64,000 bases of DNA from Fragum whitleyi (lineage: Eukaryota; Mollusca; Bivalvia; Cardiida; Cardiidae). The number at the start of each line of letters is the position of its first letter. Within the stretch, counting starts at the first letter, position 1. The stretch is taken from assembly GCA_948146395.1 (NCBI GenBank), contig OX411544.1, positions 39,340,630 through 39,404,629 on the forward strand, given 5' to 3'. The position numbers were made by a program, and so were the translations under genes. Of this stretch, positions 43,998 to 55,425 are shown piece by piece. The notes under the pieces are model-generated. The model saw nothing but the letters and a program-made list of their open reading frames with translations. It had not been told where the DNA came from and did no database searches.

Positions 43998-44832
43998 CTG
44001 AAAGCCCTTGGGGCTATTGTCATGGCGTTGTGCGTCCGTCCGTGCATCCGGTCGTAAACTTTTTCTTTAAAAATCTTCTCCTCAGAAACTACTGGATGAA
44101 TTTCAACCAAACTTCACAGAGTTGATCCTTGGGTGACCCTCTTTCAAAGTTGTTCAAGAAATTTTGATCCAATGAAAAACATGGATTTAATGGGCGTGGC
44201 TAATTTCCAAATACGTAAAAAAGTGAGTTTTCTCAGATTCTAATTGATGGATACCAATGAAATTTTACATGAATGATCCTTGTGTGACCCTTTATCAGTC
44301 TACAAAAGATTACTGAAATCGGATGAAAAATATGCATTTTATGGGCGGAGGTCATTTCTCTATATGTTATTTAGTGGAAACTTTCAAAATCATTTTCTCA
44401 GAATGTAAGCGATGGATATCAACCAAATTTCACTCGAATGATCCTTGGGTTACCCTTTATCAGTATACCAAAAATTATAGTGATCGGATGAAAATTATGT
44501 ATTTTATGGGCGGAGGTCATTTCTCTTTAAGTTATATAGTGGGAATTTTGTAAATCATTTTCTCAGAATCTAACCAATGGATATCAACCAAATTTTACTG
44601 GAATAATCCTTGAGTGACCCTCTATCAGTCTACCAAAAATTATAGTGATCGGATGAAAATTATGTAATTTATGGGCGGAGGTCATTTCTCTATATGTTAT
44701 ATAGTTGAAACTTTGAAAATCATTTTCAACATCAGTAGAATCCAAAATATCTAAAAGTCTAGTCAAATTTTTTATTGCTTTACAAGAATTTCAAGCCTGT
44801 GGAGCAACTCAAGCCATTCATGGCTTTCTAGT
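43998..44832 (+). mobile_element. Hairpin-ended element Q, near-full copy
   Basis: Partial 5' hairpin GAAAGCCCTTGGGGCT, CCGTCCGTGC tract, about four ~160-bp units, 3' hairpin AAGCCATTCATGGCTT, T and CTAGT at 44828-44832. It abuts MITE D with no spacer. Confidence 0.85.
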
Positions 44833-45042
44833 TTGTGTAAGTCAAAAATTAGAGTTGCTTCTACAGTGGTAACTAAATATGGGATTCTGCCATGCATAAT
44901 CTCATCGGAATTGTCTTTAGAAGATGATTCCTATGAGATATTGCTAGGCAGAATCTAACAGTCAATGAAAACACCAGGTACGATTTGTGAATTTGATTTA
45001 CGATTAATTTTGTCGTAAGAATTTTAGTAGAATGGGCCCCTG
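44833..45042. mobile_element. MITE family D, truncated at element Q
   Basis: Inverted relative to 22045: AGTTGCTTCTACAGTGGTAA, GATTCTGCCATGCATAATCT, AATTGTCTTTAGAAGATGAT, right end GAATGGGCCCC. The left end is missing exactly at the Q 3' end. Confidence 0.85.
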
Positions 45043-45133
45043 GTGTATGATGATAAATATCCCCCGATTTTACTAATGCATTGTTGATGGGTCACCAAAA
45101 TGCCATATCTACAGCTTTTTCAAAGCTGTATTT

Positions 45134-45212
45134 TGATGGCTCAGTGTAAATCAGTTGTAACTGCCTATGTAATAATAATAGGCAGTTACTACTGATACAC
45201 ACTTAGCCATCA
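45134..45212. repeat. Foldback family Z, full copy
   Basis: TTGATGGCTCAGTG ... CTTAGCCATCAA, with inner TAACTGCCTAT / ATAGGCAGTTA. Confidence 0.9.
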
Positions 45213-45713
45213 ATATAGGATATTTTTGTTGCCTGCCGATGACCTGTAGCTACCCTGTGTTCAAATTACCTGGCTGTTCACATGTTGATTTTTCTTGCTC
45301 ATTACTAGTTTAAGGGCACACTTTGTTGATTATTATATACAAGTATTGCCTGTGTAATTTAGAGTTGCTTTGTTTAATTGTTGACATTTCAGGACATAAA
45401 AATCTTAGAAATTTTCCACGTTGGAAGAAATTCAAAAAGTTTATTATCAAATGAGGGGCTGTTTTATCTCATTTGAGTGTATTAATAAATGAAAAGTTCT
45501 AAAATATGGTAAACTTATAAAAAGATGACATTGAATTAAAGAATACTGAATGTAATGGATATCAAGTATGTTTATTGTTATGTTTTTCCTACTCTGGTTT
45601 CTGTAAATTATTTTTGTACATTGTAATATGTTTACATTGATATTTTGTATATTTCTGTTATGTTTCTTACCCATTGTGAAGATTTTGATTAAATTGCCCG
45701 TATATTCAGATTT
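45213..45713. other. No recognised feature
   Basis: Nothing supported. Confidence 0.5.
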
Positions 45714-45789
45714 TGAGGGCTCAGCGTGAAAGGGTTGTAACTCCCTATAAATACATAGGGAGTTATAACTGTTTTGCGGGGAGCCATCA
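45714..45789. repeat. Foldback family Z, copy with matched changes in both arms
   Basis: GAGGGCTCAGCG ... GGGGAGCCATC. The inner arms read TAACTCCCTAT / ATAGGGAGTTA, whereas the other copies with both inner arms preserved read TGCCTAT / ATAGGCA. The same base is changed on both sides so pairing is kept. Confidence 0.9.
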
Positions 45790-46440
45790 ATATTAGCTGG
45801 GCTCTATTTTTAGAGAAAACCTTAGGCCTTGCTATAGCCTTAGCCTTGTTGTGAAGGGGTTGTCGTGTGAAAACTTTCACATCTTGATACCATAAAATCT
45901 GTAATGGAGGCCCAATAGCACAACATAGGCGGTGTAATTGTTTTATCAGCATGGTACTTGCATTTGGTTATATGTTTTGGTATAAGTGCACCAAACCACT
46001 GACTAGTAATTTCATTTGAAAGAAACTTTTGTATTCTGCCATGTTGTTGACTTTTTATGGTTGGCATGTTATGAAACAATTGAAAATCTTTCTTTCCATG
46101 TGTAGACTAAAAGATAATAAACAAAATGATATTGTTTGTTTCTTGTTTTCAAAATTTAAAACAAAGAAACTAAAAGTTTCATAAAGTCAAAACCACCAAT
46201 ACAACTTCAATACTTTATGTATCAACTATCAGACTCGCATTTTGCCAGCCTAACCTCATTTTATATTATTACAGTGGTAATTTACTTATTTGAACAAAGA
46301 AAAAGGCTAAGTCTGTCTTTTGTTTAGGATTACAAAAAATTGGCTAAAATGCAAAAATGGTTTCAAGCTTTGTTTGAAAGTGCAAATTCAAATTGCTGTA
46401 TAATTTTCAAACTTTTGCAAATGTTATGTCATCCTGAACA
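45790..46440. other. No gene recognised
   Basis: Minus frames at 45689-46079 overlap each other and a Z palindrome and are not credible. Partial MITE A text (CAAATGTTATGTCATCCTGA) ends this stretch. Confidence 0.5.
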
Positions 46441-46580
46441 CAAATCTTCTCTGTGTTCAGGATCACATAACAATGCAAACTGTTTTCAAATTATACCCTG
46501 CTTTGCATACAAGTGTATGTGCAAAGCAGGGTGTAATTTGCAACAGCTTACACTGTTTTGTCATCCTAAATGCAGAGCTG
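46441..46580. mobile_element. Foldback MITE family A
   Basis: CTCTGTGTTCAGGATCAC at the left; TTTGTCATCCTAAATGCAGAG at the right. Centre TACCCTGCTTTGCATACAAG / TGTGCAAAGCAGGGTG. Confidence 0.9.
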
Positions 46581-46961
46581 GTTTACTTTTTTTTCTCCAG
46601 GGTATGTGCAAAGACGTTAATGTTTGTGTATTGTTTGATAGAAAATATTATTAAATGTTGCTTGTACAAACTAACTTTACTGAAGATTTGTTCTGTATTA
46701 TGTAATTGTGTTGGCCATTATTTAGAACTTGTGCCTTGATTTTGTTCAGAGTTTTTGTACCTGATTGATATTTTCCTCTTGTCAATTGTGCTACATATTT
46801 CTTGTACTTTATTGTTGTTCTACTGCTTCATAGAAATTTTGTTATTGTTTATTTTTTACTAATTGCGAAGGGTCAGTTGTAAACTATTTTAAGTGCCCAG
46901 AAATATGTGACACAATAGTTTTGCACTGATGCTTCAATAAGATTTTATTTAGTATGACTTA

Positions 46962-47290
46962 TGTCGCGGAAATAACCCCATTGACTTATTTTCAATTTAA
47001 AAACAGATGTTATAACACTAGTGAAATAACTAAGCAAATGAGCTGAGAATGTAAAGCAATGTTATATTTTCATTGTGAAAATGACGTCATAATGCATGTG
47101 CTGAAGTCATTTTGCAAAAGGCGCTATATGTTTTGTGGTAAAACATGAATCGATAAATTCTTGAATTTCCTTTCTTTAAAGCAAAAATTCAGGTCACGTT
47201 AGAAATAGAATATCAAATTTGTGCTTGTAATATACTGAATTTATTACATTCACCTACTAAAACAGATAAAAACTTGGTGCTGCCATATTT
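46962..47290. repeat. Dispersed repeat U, copy 1
   Basis: Parallel to 49933-50258. Shared order: GAAATAACCCC, GAAATAACTAAGCAAATGAG, ATGACGTCAT-like segment, TTTTGTGG, AGAATTTATTA. Class unknown. Confidence 0.7.
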
Positions 47291-47446
47291 TTATCTGTTT
47301 ATAGATGACTTTTTTTCAATAAATTCAGTTGTCAGTGACCACTCATTCAATATCCTCAATTTGATACATTTCTATGCCTGTCAGTCTTGTCTTGTTTATT
47401 AGTTCTGTTTCTCTAACCATGCACATGTTGACAAATCTTAAAATAA

Positions 47447-47517
47447 ACCTTGGTTAACATTGTTAAAGAACACATAGTCCAAAATGTTGCGGAACTATTA
47501 TGGTTCAACTACCTTAA
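47447..47517. repeat. MITE C, right half
   Basis: CCTTGGTTAACATTGTTAAA ... CAACTACCTTAA matches the right half of 48740-48904. Confidence 0.75.
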
Positions 47518-47519
47518 AT

Positions 47520-47752
47520 GATCACCTATGGCATTTGGATGTCTGGCAGGCTGGAAGCATCCACTCTGTTTAGAGCATAGCTCTGTTGGATTGACTTGAA
47601 ACTTGGCAGTTATGTTTCTCTCATGAATACAGGTTGCAGTGTACAAGTACCTATATATAGCTGGCTAAAATGAGTTATTTCCCTTTGTTGTTTTTCATAC
47701 TTAAACATCCAGCAGTGTAATCTTGCATATCTTGTGACAATTTGCCACCTTG
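47520..47752. repeat. Dispersed repeat Y, copy 2
   Basis: Matches 10835-11075 through TTGAAACTTGGCAGTTATGT and CTTAAACATCCAGCAGTGTA. Confidence 0.75.
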
Positions 47753-47999
47753 TTTTCAATTTACATTTGAAACTGATTGAATTTGTATTATTAAGAATAT
47801 GACTAAATTTGAATATGGCTTAGAAAAATAAGCAAAAATGATAGTCTCTGGCTAAAATATAATCTCACGAATACCTCTGAAAAATTCATCAACCCATTTG
47901 ATTCAAAATCACTGTATTAAACTCTTATGTCTGTTGTAGAAAAAGGTCTTATCTTCTGATTGATGCGTAAACATTCACATTTTGTAAAAGGCTCTATCT

Positions 48000-48241
48000 G
48001 GGCCCAAGGTTATAAAGTTTTCTCAGGCTCAGGCTCAATTTTCACAAAATTTTAAATGAAAATAAATGTATGAAAATAAAAGATAATATTAATAAGTTGT
48101 TATACATAACAACTTATTAATATCATCTTTTATGTTAATACATTAAAATGAGTAATTAAACAGAATTACGGCTTTAATCTGAAATTAAAATTTGAGAAAA
48201 TTTTGAATTGAGTCTGAGAAAAGTTTTATAACCTTGGGCCC
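48000..48241. mobile_element. MITE family H, full copy
   Basis: GGGCCCAAGGTTATAAAGTT and AAAGTTTTATAACCTTGGGC ends. Both ends share the same G in AAGGTTAT, again a matched change in both arms. Centre AATAAGTTGTTATACATAAC. Confidence 0.9.
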
Positions 48242-48593
48242 TGAATTGCAAAAATTGTTCACATCTTGATTTAAGTTTTCATTTGCAAAACTTAGATTCA
48301 TGTCAAGGTAGACATAATAAAGAACAACAAACGGAATGCTTGCTGATGTATGAACGTTCAATAATCAACTAAAAAACATTCCATTTAGTTTACAAAATTC
48401 ATCTTTTCAAAACATTTTGTTAATGACTAGTTTTTTGCGTCAGTTTAGAAGGCTGTACTTATGAAACCATTACCCCCTATAAGAAATTTTAGACTGGTCC
48501 AAAATTAAATAGTTTGCTGACAACAACTAAAAGTAGATGTAATTTGAAAAAAGTAATCCTACTTTTTGGTAGAAAACATTGTGGAAAAAGAGA

Positions 48594-48632
48594 GATTGTT
48601 TGCGACAAGCAATTTCTTCTTTTTCCGCAATA
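48594..48632. repeat. Isolated MITE B central hairpin
   Basis: AAAAAGAGAGATTGTTTGCG / CAAGCAATTTCTTCTTTTT without the B ends. Confidence 0.65.
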
Positions 48633-48739
48633 TCATCACAAATAAAGATTAACAAGGACATCAAATCTTGGGACTGATCAGGGAATGACGAGAGACCAAA
48701 TTCAAAGCAAAACGGTATTATAGAAAAATGGATGAGCGA

Positions 48740-48904
48740 TTAAGGTAGTGGAACAGTAATAGTTCTGCAATGTTTCTGGGATAATGAACTTTAACAGTGT
48801 TAACCGAGGTTTCCTAATGATTTTCATTAGGAAACCTCAGGTAACATTGTTAAAGAACATGTGGTCCAAAATATTACAGAACTATTACAGTTCCACTACC
48901 TTAA
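48740..48904. mobile_element. MITE family C, full copy
   Basis: TTAAGGTAGTGGAACAGTAA at the left and ACAGTTCCACTACCTTAA at the right. Centre GAGGTTTCCTAATGATTTTC / ATTAGGAAACCTC. Confidence 0.92.
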
Positions 48905-48965
48905 GTAAAGAATTTAGAAATCAAGCGAACAACAAAATAAAATTCAACTGTTTTGTAATTGACTT

Positions 48966-49236
48966 GGCCCCCGTCATAGTGCAGTTGGTAGTGCGTCAGA
49001 AGTCAATCTAGAGGTCCCAGGCTCAATCCCCGACAGCGGCACTCATTCTTTCCTACTATTTGTCTCTCACCAATGGGTTGATAATCATAGACCTATGAGA
49101 GATAGCAGCTGGAGGCTAGGAAAGGATGTGATGGTAGTACTGATGAGACAAATACCAGAAATCCATTGTAAGGTGCTCCAGCCTCCGTAATATAACTGAA
49201 AAATTGTTGAAAGTGGCGTGACTCCATTCATTCAGT
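48966..49236 (+). mobile_element. tRNA-headed SINE, near-full copy
   Basis: GGCCCCCGTCATAGTGCAGT then TGGTAGTGCG (A box), AGGCTCAATCCCCG (B box), the body AGCAGCTGGAGGCTAGGAAA and the tail CATTCATTCAGTCATTG. Confidence 0.88.
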
Positions 49237-49932
49237 CATTGTCATTGACTCGTTAGTGATGTTTGCAGAAGATTTGTTGTACATTTGTATCTTCTAACAG
49301 AGCTATGGATAATGGGGTGAAAATTAATTGAAATCTAAGTTTTTTAACATAAATATAACAAAATTTATGTTTTGGTTTCTCATTGGAATTGCCTCAATAA
49401 GGCAATTTTAATGAGTACCCTCAATAGAGGATTTTGGTGAAAAAATACAAATTTTAAAGCATAGCATTACCCTATCCTATCTAAGCTTCAGTTCTTAAAT
49501 ACTACCTTGTAGGTACTTCTCCTTTTCGTACTTTTAATGTTAGCTGTAATTGATTGATTGAGTTAGAATGATCTGATATTTGAATATATTGGGATTAACA
49601 ATTGAATGTGATGTCATCATATTTATTAAAACATGAAAATTGCTAACAATAAATGACTTTTTGTTTGTATAAGACCCATTTTAGAATGAGATTTTTTAAA
49701 AAACAAAAAAAAAAGTTAAATAAACAACTCAAGACCTGTAACTATTTGTATTCAATGAGCTCGTTGATTTCGTGAAGAGAAACTACCTATTATGTGACAT
49801 GTCTAGGAAGTCTATTAATTATGTGAAAAAGAGATTTGATTAAAATATACGTAAATCGATACTCTACAATACAAATCCTAAATTTGCTATTAAAAGCAAA
49901 CAACATGAGCAAAAAAATATTTATGATTTGAC
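49237..49932. other. No gene; small hairpin
   Basis: Hairpin CTCATTGGAATTGCCTC / AAGGCAATTTTAATGAG at 49378-49414, similar to the centres of MITEs V and D. Otherwise nothing. Confidence 0.5.
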
Positions 49933-50258
49933 CTACGTTGCCGGTGTGAAATAACCCCGTTGAATATTTTTGATATTATAAGGATGTTATTACAATAGTG
50001 GAATAACTAAGCAAATGAGCTCAGAGCGAATAGCAACACTATTTTGTGACCGCAAAAATGAGGTCATGATGTGACTACTATGATGCCAATTTTTAACAGC
50101 GTTATAAGTTTTGTGGAAAATTGAAATGTTGAATTTCAAGAATTTTGACAATTAATCGCAGACAATCATGTCGTTTTATGAATAGAATATAAAATTTCAT
50201 CTCATAAAATACAGAATTTATCAAACGCCTCATCTTAAACGGATTAAAACTTGACACA
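49933..50258. repeat. Dispersed repeat U, copy 2
   Basis: GTGAAATAACCCCGTTGA, GGAATAACTAAGCAAATGAG; see 46962-47290. Confidence 0.7.
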
Positions 50259-50269
50259 GCCTTGTTTTG

Positions 50270-51691
50270 AGCTCACCTGAGCACGAAGTGCTCAAGGTGA
50301 GCTATCGGGATCATAGAATCGTGCGACGTGCGTCGTCCACAATTTCTTTAAACATCTTCTCCTCCTAAACCAGTGGGCCAATCTTCATGAAACTTAACAG
50401 GAATGTACCTTGGGTCAAGCTCTACCAAAGTTGTTCAAATAAATGAAATCCACCCTTAACTTTCCCTTTACCCTTTACAAAAAGGGTGAAAATATGAAAA
50501 TCTTTAAAAATCTTCTTCTCTGAGACCAGATGGCATACAGCTTTCATATTTGGTATGTAGCATCATCTAGTGGACCTCTACCAAGTTTGTTCATATCAAG
50601 ACCCTGGGGTCATATTTGGGCTTTACCCGGGCCCAACCCTTTTTACATGGAATCAAAGTACGAAAATCTTTAAAAATCTTCTTCTCTGTAACTAGATGGC
50701 AGACAGCTTTAATATTTGGTGTGCAGCATCACCTAGTGGGCCTCTACCAAGTTTGTTCATATTAAGACCCTTGGGTCATATTTGGGCTTTGCACGGGTGC
50801 ATCCCTTTATCTCTTATGGCCAGGAAGGGTAAAAAAATGAAAATCTTTAAAAATCTTCTTCTATGAAACCAGAAGGCAGACAGCTTTCATATTTGGTATG
50901 TAGCATCATCTAGTGGACCTCTACCAAGTTTGTTCATATCAAGACCCTTGGGTCATATTTGGGCTTTGCCTGGACTAAACCCTTTTTACATGGAATCAAA
51001 GAGCAAAAATCTTTAAAAATCTTCTTATCTGTAACCAGATGGCAGACAGCTTTAATATTTGGTATTTTCTATAACCTAGTGGGCCTCTACCAAGTTTGTT
51101 CATATGTTCATATCAAGACCCTTGGGTCATATTTGGGCTTTGCACAGGTGCATCCCTTTATCTCTTATGAGCATGAAGGGTAAAAAAATGAAAATCTTCA
51201 AAAATCTTCTTCTATGAAACCAGAAGGCAGACAGCTTTCATATTTGGTATGTAGCATCATCTAGTGGACCTCTACCAAGTTTGTTCATATCAACCTCCCT
51301 AGGATCATATTTAAGCTCCACCAGGGCGCAACCCTTTCAGCTCATCTGAGCACGCTGGGTGAAAATAGGAAAACCTTCAAAAATCTTCTTCTCTGAAACC
51401 AGAAGGCAGACAGCTTTCATATTTAGTATATAGCATCATCTTATGGACCTCTTCCAAGTTTGTTCATATCAAGACCCTGGGGTCACATTTGGGACCCACC
51501 CGAGTGCATCCCTTTTTACATAGAATCAAAAAGCAAAAAGGCATATCTGTCTTGCTCTTCGCTGAAAACATTCCATGGTATTGATCTTAGGGAATTATCT
51601 TCTTTTTGACATCTGCCTATCTAATTAATGTGATGTCCCAGGGGTCAAGGAGACTCAGGTGAGCGATCTAGGACCATCTTGGTCCTCTTGT
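50270..51691 (+). mobile_element. Hairpin-ended element P, full copy
   Basis: The 5' hairpin AGCTCACCTGAGCACGA/AGTGCTCAAGGTGAGCT is followed by CGTGCGACGTGCGTCGTCC. About six ~165-190-bp units carry AAAATCTTCTTCTCTG, AGGCAGACAGCTTTCATATT and CCTCTACCAAGTTTGTTCAT. The 3' hairpin is AGGACCA-TCT-TGGTCCT, followed by CTTGT at 51687-51691. Confidence 0.9.
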
Positions 51692-51960
51692 TATCTGTTT
51701 ATAGATGACTCATTTAATGAATTTGGCACTAAGGTGGACATATATTGGTATCTTCATCTCTGTCCCCCCCCCCCAAAAAAAAAAAATATGTCCATCCATC
51801 TGTATGTCTGTCTGTACAGCCACAGCTACTATCTCACATAGGTCTACGACCATTATCTTTGAAACGAATAAAAATTATAAAAGCTGGAAGTGGTTTAAGA
51901 AATTGTGGCCAACATTTTTGACCAATTAAAGCTTCCCCTTGTCATGCTGAACCTGGAATA
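51692..51960. other. No gene; SINE scrap and homopolymers
   Basis: Poly-C/poly-A at 51764-51786, a GTCTGTCTGT patch, and 51822-51850 (CTACTATCTCACATAGGTCT) matching the middle of the SINE on the minus strand. Confidence 0.6.
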
Positions 51961-52045
51961 TTTCTTTTGGACAGGAGGTTTAGACAAAGATCAGCCTGCA
52001 CATATGTGCAGTCTGATCTTAGTCTATACCATCTCTTTATACTTT
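51961..52045. repeat. MITE G core
   Basis: AAAGATCAGCCTGCACATAT / GTGCAGTCTGATCTTAGTC, the cleanest G hairpin in the window. Confidence 0.8.
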
Positions 52046-52780
52046 GACAAATAGAAAGAGTTTATTAACTATTTGAAAAAAACTCACATACAAGCAGTGC
52101 ATCCAGTGCTTTAGGCACTTAGATACTAATGCAAGTTTCACACACACACGCTCGCGCATGCACGCACGCAAACACGCGCACACATACACACAACATGGAA
52201 AACGCCAACGTTTTTTATAAAAAAAAATATTATAGACCAATACAAGAGATTTGAAAATTTGCAAATAAAATTACTCAAAAATACGATTAAAAATAACCAT
52301 CTTTAAAATTGACAAATAAAAACTGTTCGCCCTCAGTTTCACATGGACCACAGTTACAATACGTTCCAATTTCGATGAATTGAAGGAGAAACAGTATTAT
52401 AATTATCATTATTACCGATGTTGTCGTGATACGATTTTCATGATCGTAATCTCCCCGATCTCACCATGCTTATTTTGAACATGCTCAAAACAAGCGCAAC
52501 GAGATCGTGGCAAGCGGAAACATCAAAACCGCATAAATATCGTGGAACCATGGAAGCTAAACCCATAGAATCGCAGGTACAGCGCAGTGAAAAAGGGGTA
52601 CAGTTCGTAGGTGGCAGTCGGTCGAATAAAGAGGGAAAACATTTACTCAGTTCCAAAAGAAAACGTGCACTTTTGAATTTTAACTGTCTAAGAGCCTACA
52701 CCACTTAACGTCACAAAATTTTGCGTGACAAAGCTCGAGACTATTGCACATCGATACATAAAGAAACAAAGCACACGGCA
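52046..52780. other. CA-rich microsatellite; otherwise nothing firm
   Basis: 52138-52193 is CACACA/CGCGCA-rich. The frames 52466-52708 (+) and 52438-52656 (-) overlap on opposite strands, and I could not link either to splice sites or a family. Confidence 0.45.
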
Positions 52781-52784
52781 TTTA

Positions 52785-52945
52785 CAGTGGGTTTCGCTCG
52801 TATGGATATAGATTCTGTTTCGTGGAAAATTCACCATCACTCGCGCCGAATGTGTTGGCAAAGGAAAGAACCAAGACCGATAGCCGCTCTCGGGAATCGA
52901 ACTGAGGACTTTTGGGCAGAGCCTCGACAATTTTCAATTCTCCCA
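52785..52945 (-). mobile_element. Possible second SINE family, copy 2
   Basis: Reverse complement has AAGTCCTCAGTTCGATTCCC, a good tRNA B box, preceded by GGCTCTGCC. The body parallels 15905-16080. A 3' tail is not clear. Confidence 0.45.
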
Positions 52946-53000
52946 ACCTCGTTAGATATTTTTTTCATATAATACACTAAGTACGTATTATATATATACT
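52930..53000. repeat. Foldback family E, right half
   Basis: ATTTTCAATTCTCCCAACCT then CGTTAGATA and ATACACTAAGTACGTATTAT match the right side of 21583-21690. Confidence 0.7.
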
Positions 53001-53267
53001 TTCTGCCTTCTACTTAATTTTCGTGGTAAAATTCATGGATCAGTCTTATTGACATTTGTTGAAAAACTTATTAGATTCAGCAAGATAAATACGATTCAAA
53101 TTGTGGAGGACTAGCAAAACGAAAGCCCTTTATCATCGGTTTCACGGTTTGAGCCCCTAAGTAGAAATTCTGGATCCGCCTCTGTATCTGACATTAGGCT
53201 GGCCAATCAACGTATCGCTTTCTAACGTCGACGTAGATGTAACGTCGATATGTAAATTACTTCTTCT

Positions 53268-53485
53268 GTTTGGAAATGGTTCGATCCCTAACGGCGGTAC
53301 TCATTCTTTCGGACTATTTCTCTCTCACCAATGGGTTTATTATTGTAGACCTATGTGAGATAGCAGCTAGAGGCTAGGAAAGGATATGATGGTTGTACTG
53401 GTGAGAGAAATACTAGGAATCCATTGTTAGGTGCTCAAGCCTCCGCGATATAACAAACAAAATGTTGAAAGCGGCGTAAAACACC

Positions 53486-53517
<32 letters not shown>

Positions 53518-53528
53518 TATCGATCAAT
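53268..53528 (+). mobile_element. tRNA-headed SINE, head-truncated, with AATC tail
   Basis: Begins within the B box (GGTTCGATCCCTAACGGCGG). Body GATAGCAGCTAGAGGCTAGG, tail (AATC) repeated about eight times. The tail shows the 3' end of the family. Confidence 0.88.
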
Positions 53529-54107
53529 TGAAATGGTAAGAAGTCCTTAATTAAACTCGGAAATGCCATATTAGTTAATATCTCTCACTAGAAAAGACAT
53601 TTTAGGAGGGTTAATCTCAACACCATTTGTGCTGAGCATATGTCCGCAGAAAATGAAACTTTATCATAATCTGATTTTATGTCTCGTTTCTAAAGGGTGA
53701 TGTCGAAAATATGATATTGGTTTTACATGCAATGTTCCTTCAATTTCAAAAAAAGAAAGACAAAAATCATAAGCAGAAAGTGCACACTTTCTTTTGCAAC
53801 TCTGTATATAATTATCGGTTTGTTATAATGCTCCCAAGTTGAGGTGAAAATCGCTATGTATGGTGTCTCAAACGGGTCAAGATTGTTTTATGCGCTCTTA
53901 TGATAGGTTGCTACGGCTCACAGTCGCTGTTCGAGATAAGAGAATATACCTATATTCTTATTCTCTGGGTGGTTGCTTAGAGTTGTTAATGCCTTTCGAT
54001 CAAGTACACTCGAGATTGATGGAATGTTCTCACACGGGCTCATTTTATTTCACAACTGAATATGAAGTCACAGTGGTCGGACCCGATAAATTCTTACAAC
54101 TAAGTCG
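53529..54107. other. No recognised gene
   Basis: The 53860-54129 (+) frame of 89 codons runs into the 54108 palindrome; no domain seen. Confidence 0.5.
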
Positions 54108-54182
54108 TGGGTTCGGTGCAAGACTGTAGTAAGTGTATATACAATGTATATAAACTTACTACAGTCATGCACCGAACCCTCG
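54108..54182. repeat. Foldback hairpin with ~28-bp arms
   Basis: GGGTTCGGTGCAAGACTGTA and GTAAGT pair with ACTTAC and TACAGTCATGCACCGAACCC around a TATA-rich loop. Single copy in the window. Confidence 0.9.
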
Positions 54183-54683
54183 ATGTATTGACACCCCCCC
54201 CCCTTGTTTGCCCGGCTAAATTTATATAGTTTCGCCAATTTTGGTATCTCACTAACGAATCGCTCCTTTTACAACAAACCTATCGTCGTATGGCGGCCAA
54301 AACGTCGTTACTGTTGATTAAATAGGCCATGTACTTACGAGGTTTGATCGCCTACCAAGATTTTGAAGATTTCGGAGTGAACGCATAAGTTTGACAAGGC
54401 TATATAATGCAATGACTCACCTCCTCGCAAAGATAATGGTTATCAAGGTTGCAAACCGGAAAAGTCAAAGTAACAGTGAGTTACTGGACGAATAAATGAC
54501 GTAAATACATTTTTTCAAGCTGTGGTTACGGCATTTTGCTCTTCCACTGAGGAAACTTCACCCTTCCCCCTCCCATCGAGAAAAAAATCTGGATCAAATC
54601 TGATAGACCTACGCTGGATTCAATCTCTCATCGAATGATTTCTAGATCGCGTGCTATGAATTACATTGCGGCTCCCATAAAGT
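54183..54683. other. No recognised feature
   Basis: Nothing supported. Confidence 0.5.
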
Positions 54684-54932
54684 TGTAAATCATGCATCTA
54701 CGTGGAAATCTTATACAGGCATCTCTTTTGGCATTTTCTAAAGGATCGGCATGTACAGATCAATATTTTTCAGTGGGTTCCAAATAAAAACGTTGGGCGA
54801 GAAATATTGTTACTTCAGCTTAAACAAAGCTGTATTTACGACATTTTGCTCGCGCATTGAACAAATGAATCCTGAATTTTCATTTTGATAACTATACCAG
54901 GACGAAAAAGAAACGCCGGTTCACCTAAAATC
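54684..54932. repeat. Dispersed direct repeat, copy 2
   Basis: Matches 1-247. The right edge is followed at once by an ATG/ATA microsatellite, absent in copy 1. Confidence 0.8.
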
Positions 54933-54934
54933 AT

Positions 54935-54995
54935 CATTTTAATAATATTAATAATAATTAAAATGATGATAATAATAATAATTACAACTTTCATG

Positions 54996-55027
<32 letters not shown>

Positions 55028-55125
55028 GGTGATGGTGATAGTGGTGATAATGGTAATAGCAATAATAATGATAATTATTAAGATAATTATCATTATTTTG
55101 TCCAATTATTCTTTATCATCATCAC
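54935..55125. repeat. ATG/GAT trinucleotide microsatellite
   Basis: ATGATGATGATGATGGTGAT-type repeats grading into AATAAT. The 109- and 89-codon frames on the two strands here are artefacts of it. Confidence 0.95.
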
Positions 55126-55174
55126 CACCATTGCTGTCAGGTTCCAATTCATTATTCATATCATTTCTATTATT

Positions 55175-55425
55175 TGAGCCTGTGCGTGGCATTTCCAACA
55201 ATTTGATATGTTAGTGAGGTGTAAACCTTGCGTAGTGTAGAAAGCCACATACTGTAAATATAAAGTTACCTGGTTGTTTACAGACACTTTGAAATCTTAT
55301 TTTTTTTTTTTTTTTTTACTAAACGCATAGTAAAGACTCCGGTCAGACTGTGCGGATGCACAGACTGGTCAGAGTCTTTTCTTTGCGCATATTTGAAATT
55401 GTTGGAAATCTCACGCACAGGCTCA
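55175..55425. mobile_element. MITE family I, full copy
   Basis: TGAGCCTGTGCGTGGCATTT and GGAAATCTCACGCACAGGCT ends. Inner TAAAGACTCCGGTCAGACTG / CAGACTGGTCAGAGTCTTT. Confidence 0.92.

Noticed and set aside
52438..52972. Overlapping 72-83-codon frames as a gene
   Set aside because: Frames occur on both strands and overlap a SINE-like repeat; no splice sites or domain could be tied to them.
54836..55214. Long Ile/Met-rich frames on both strands
   Set aside because: They are translations of the ATG/ATA microsatellite.
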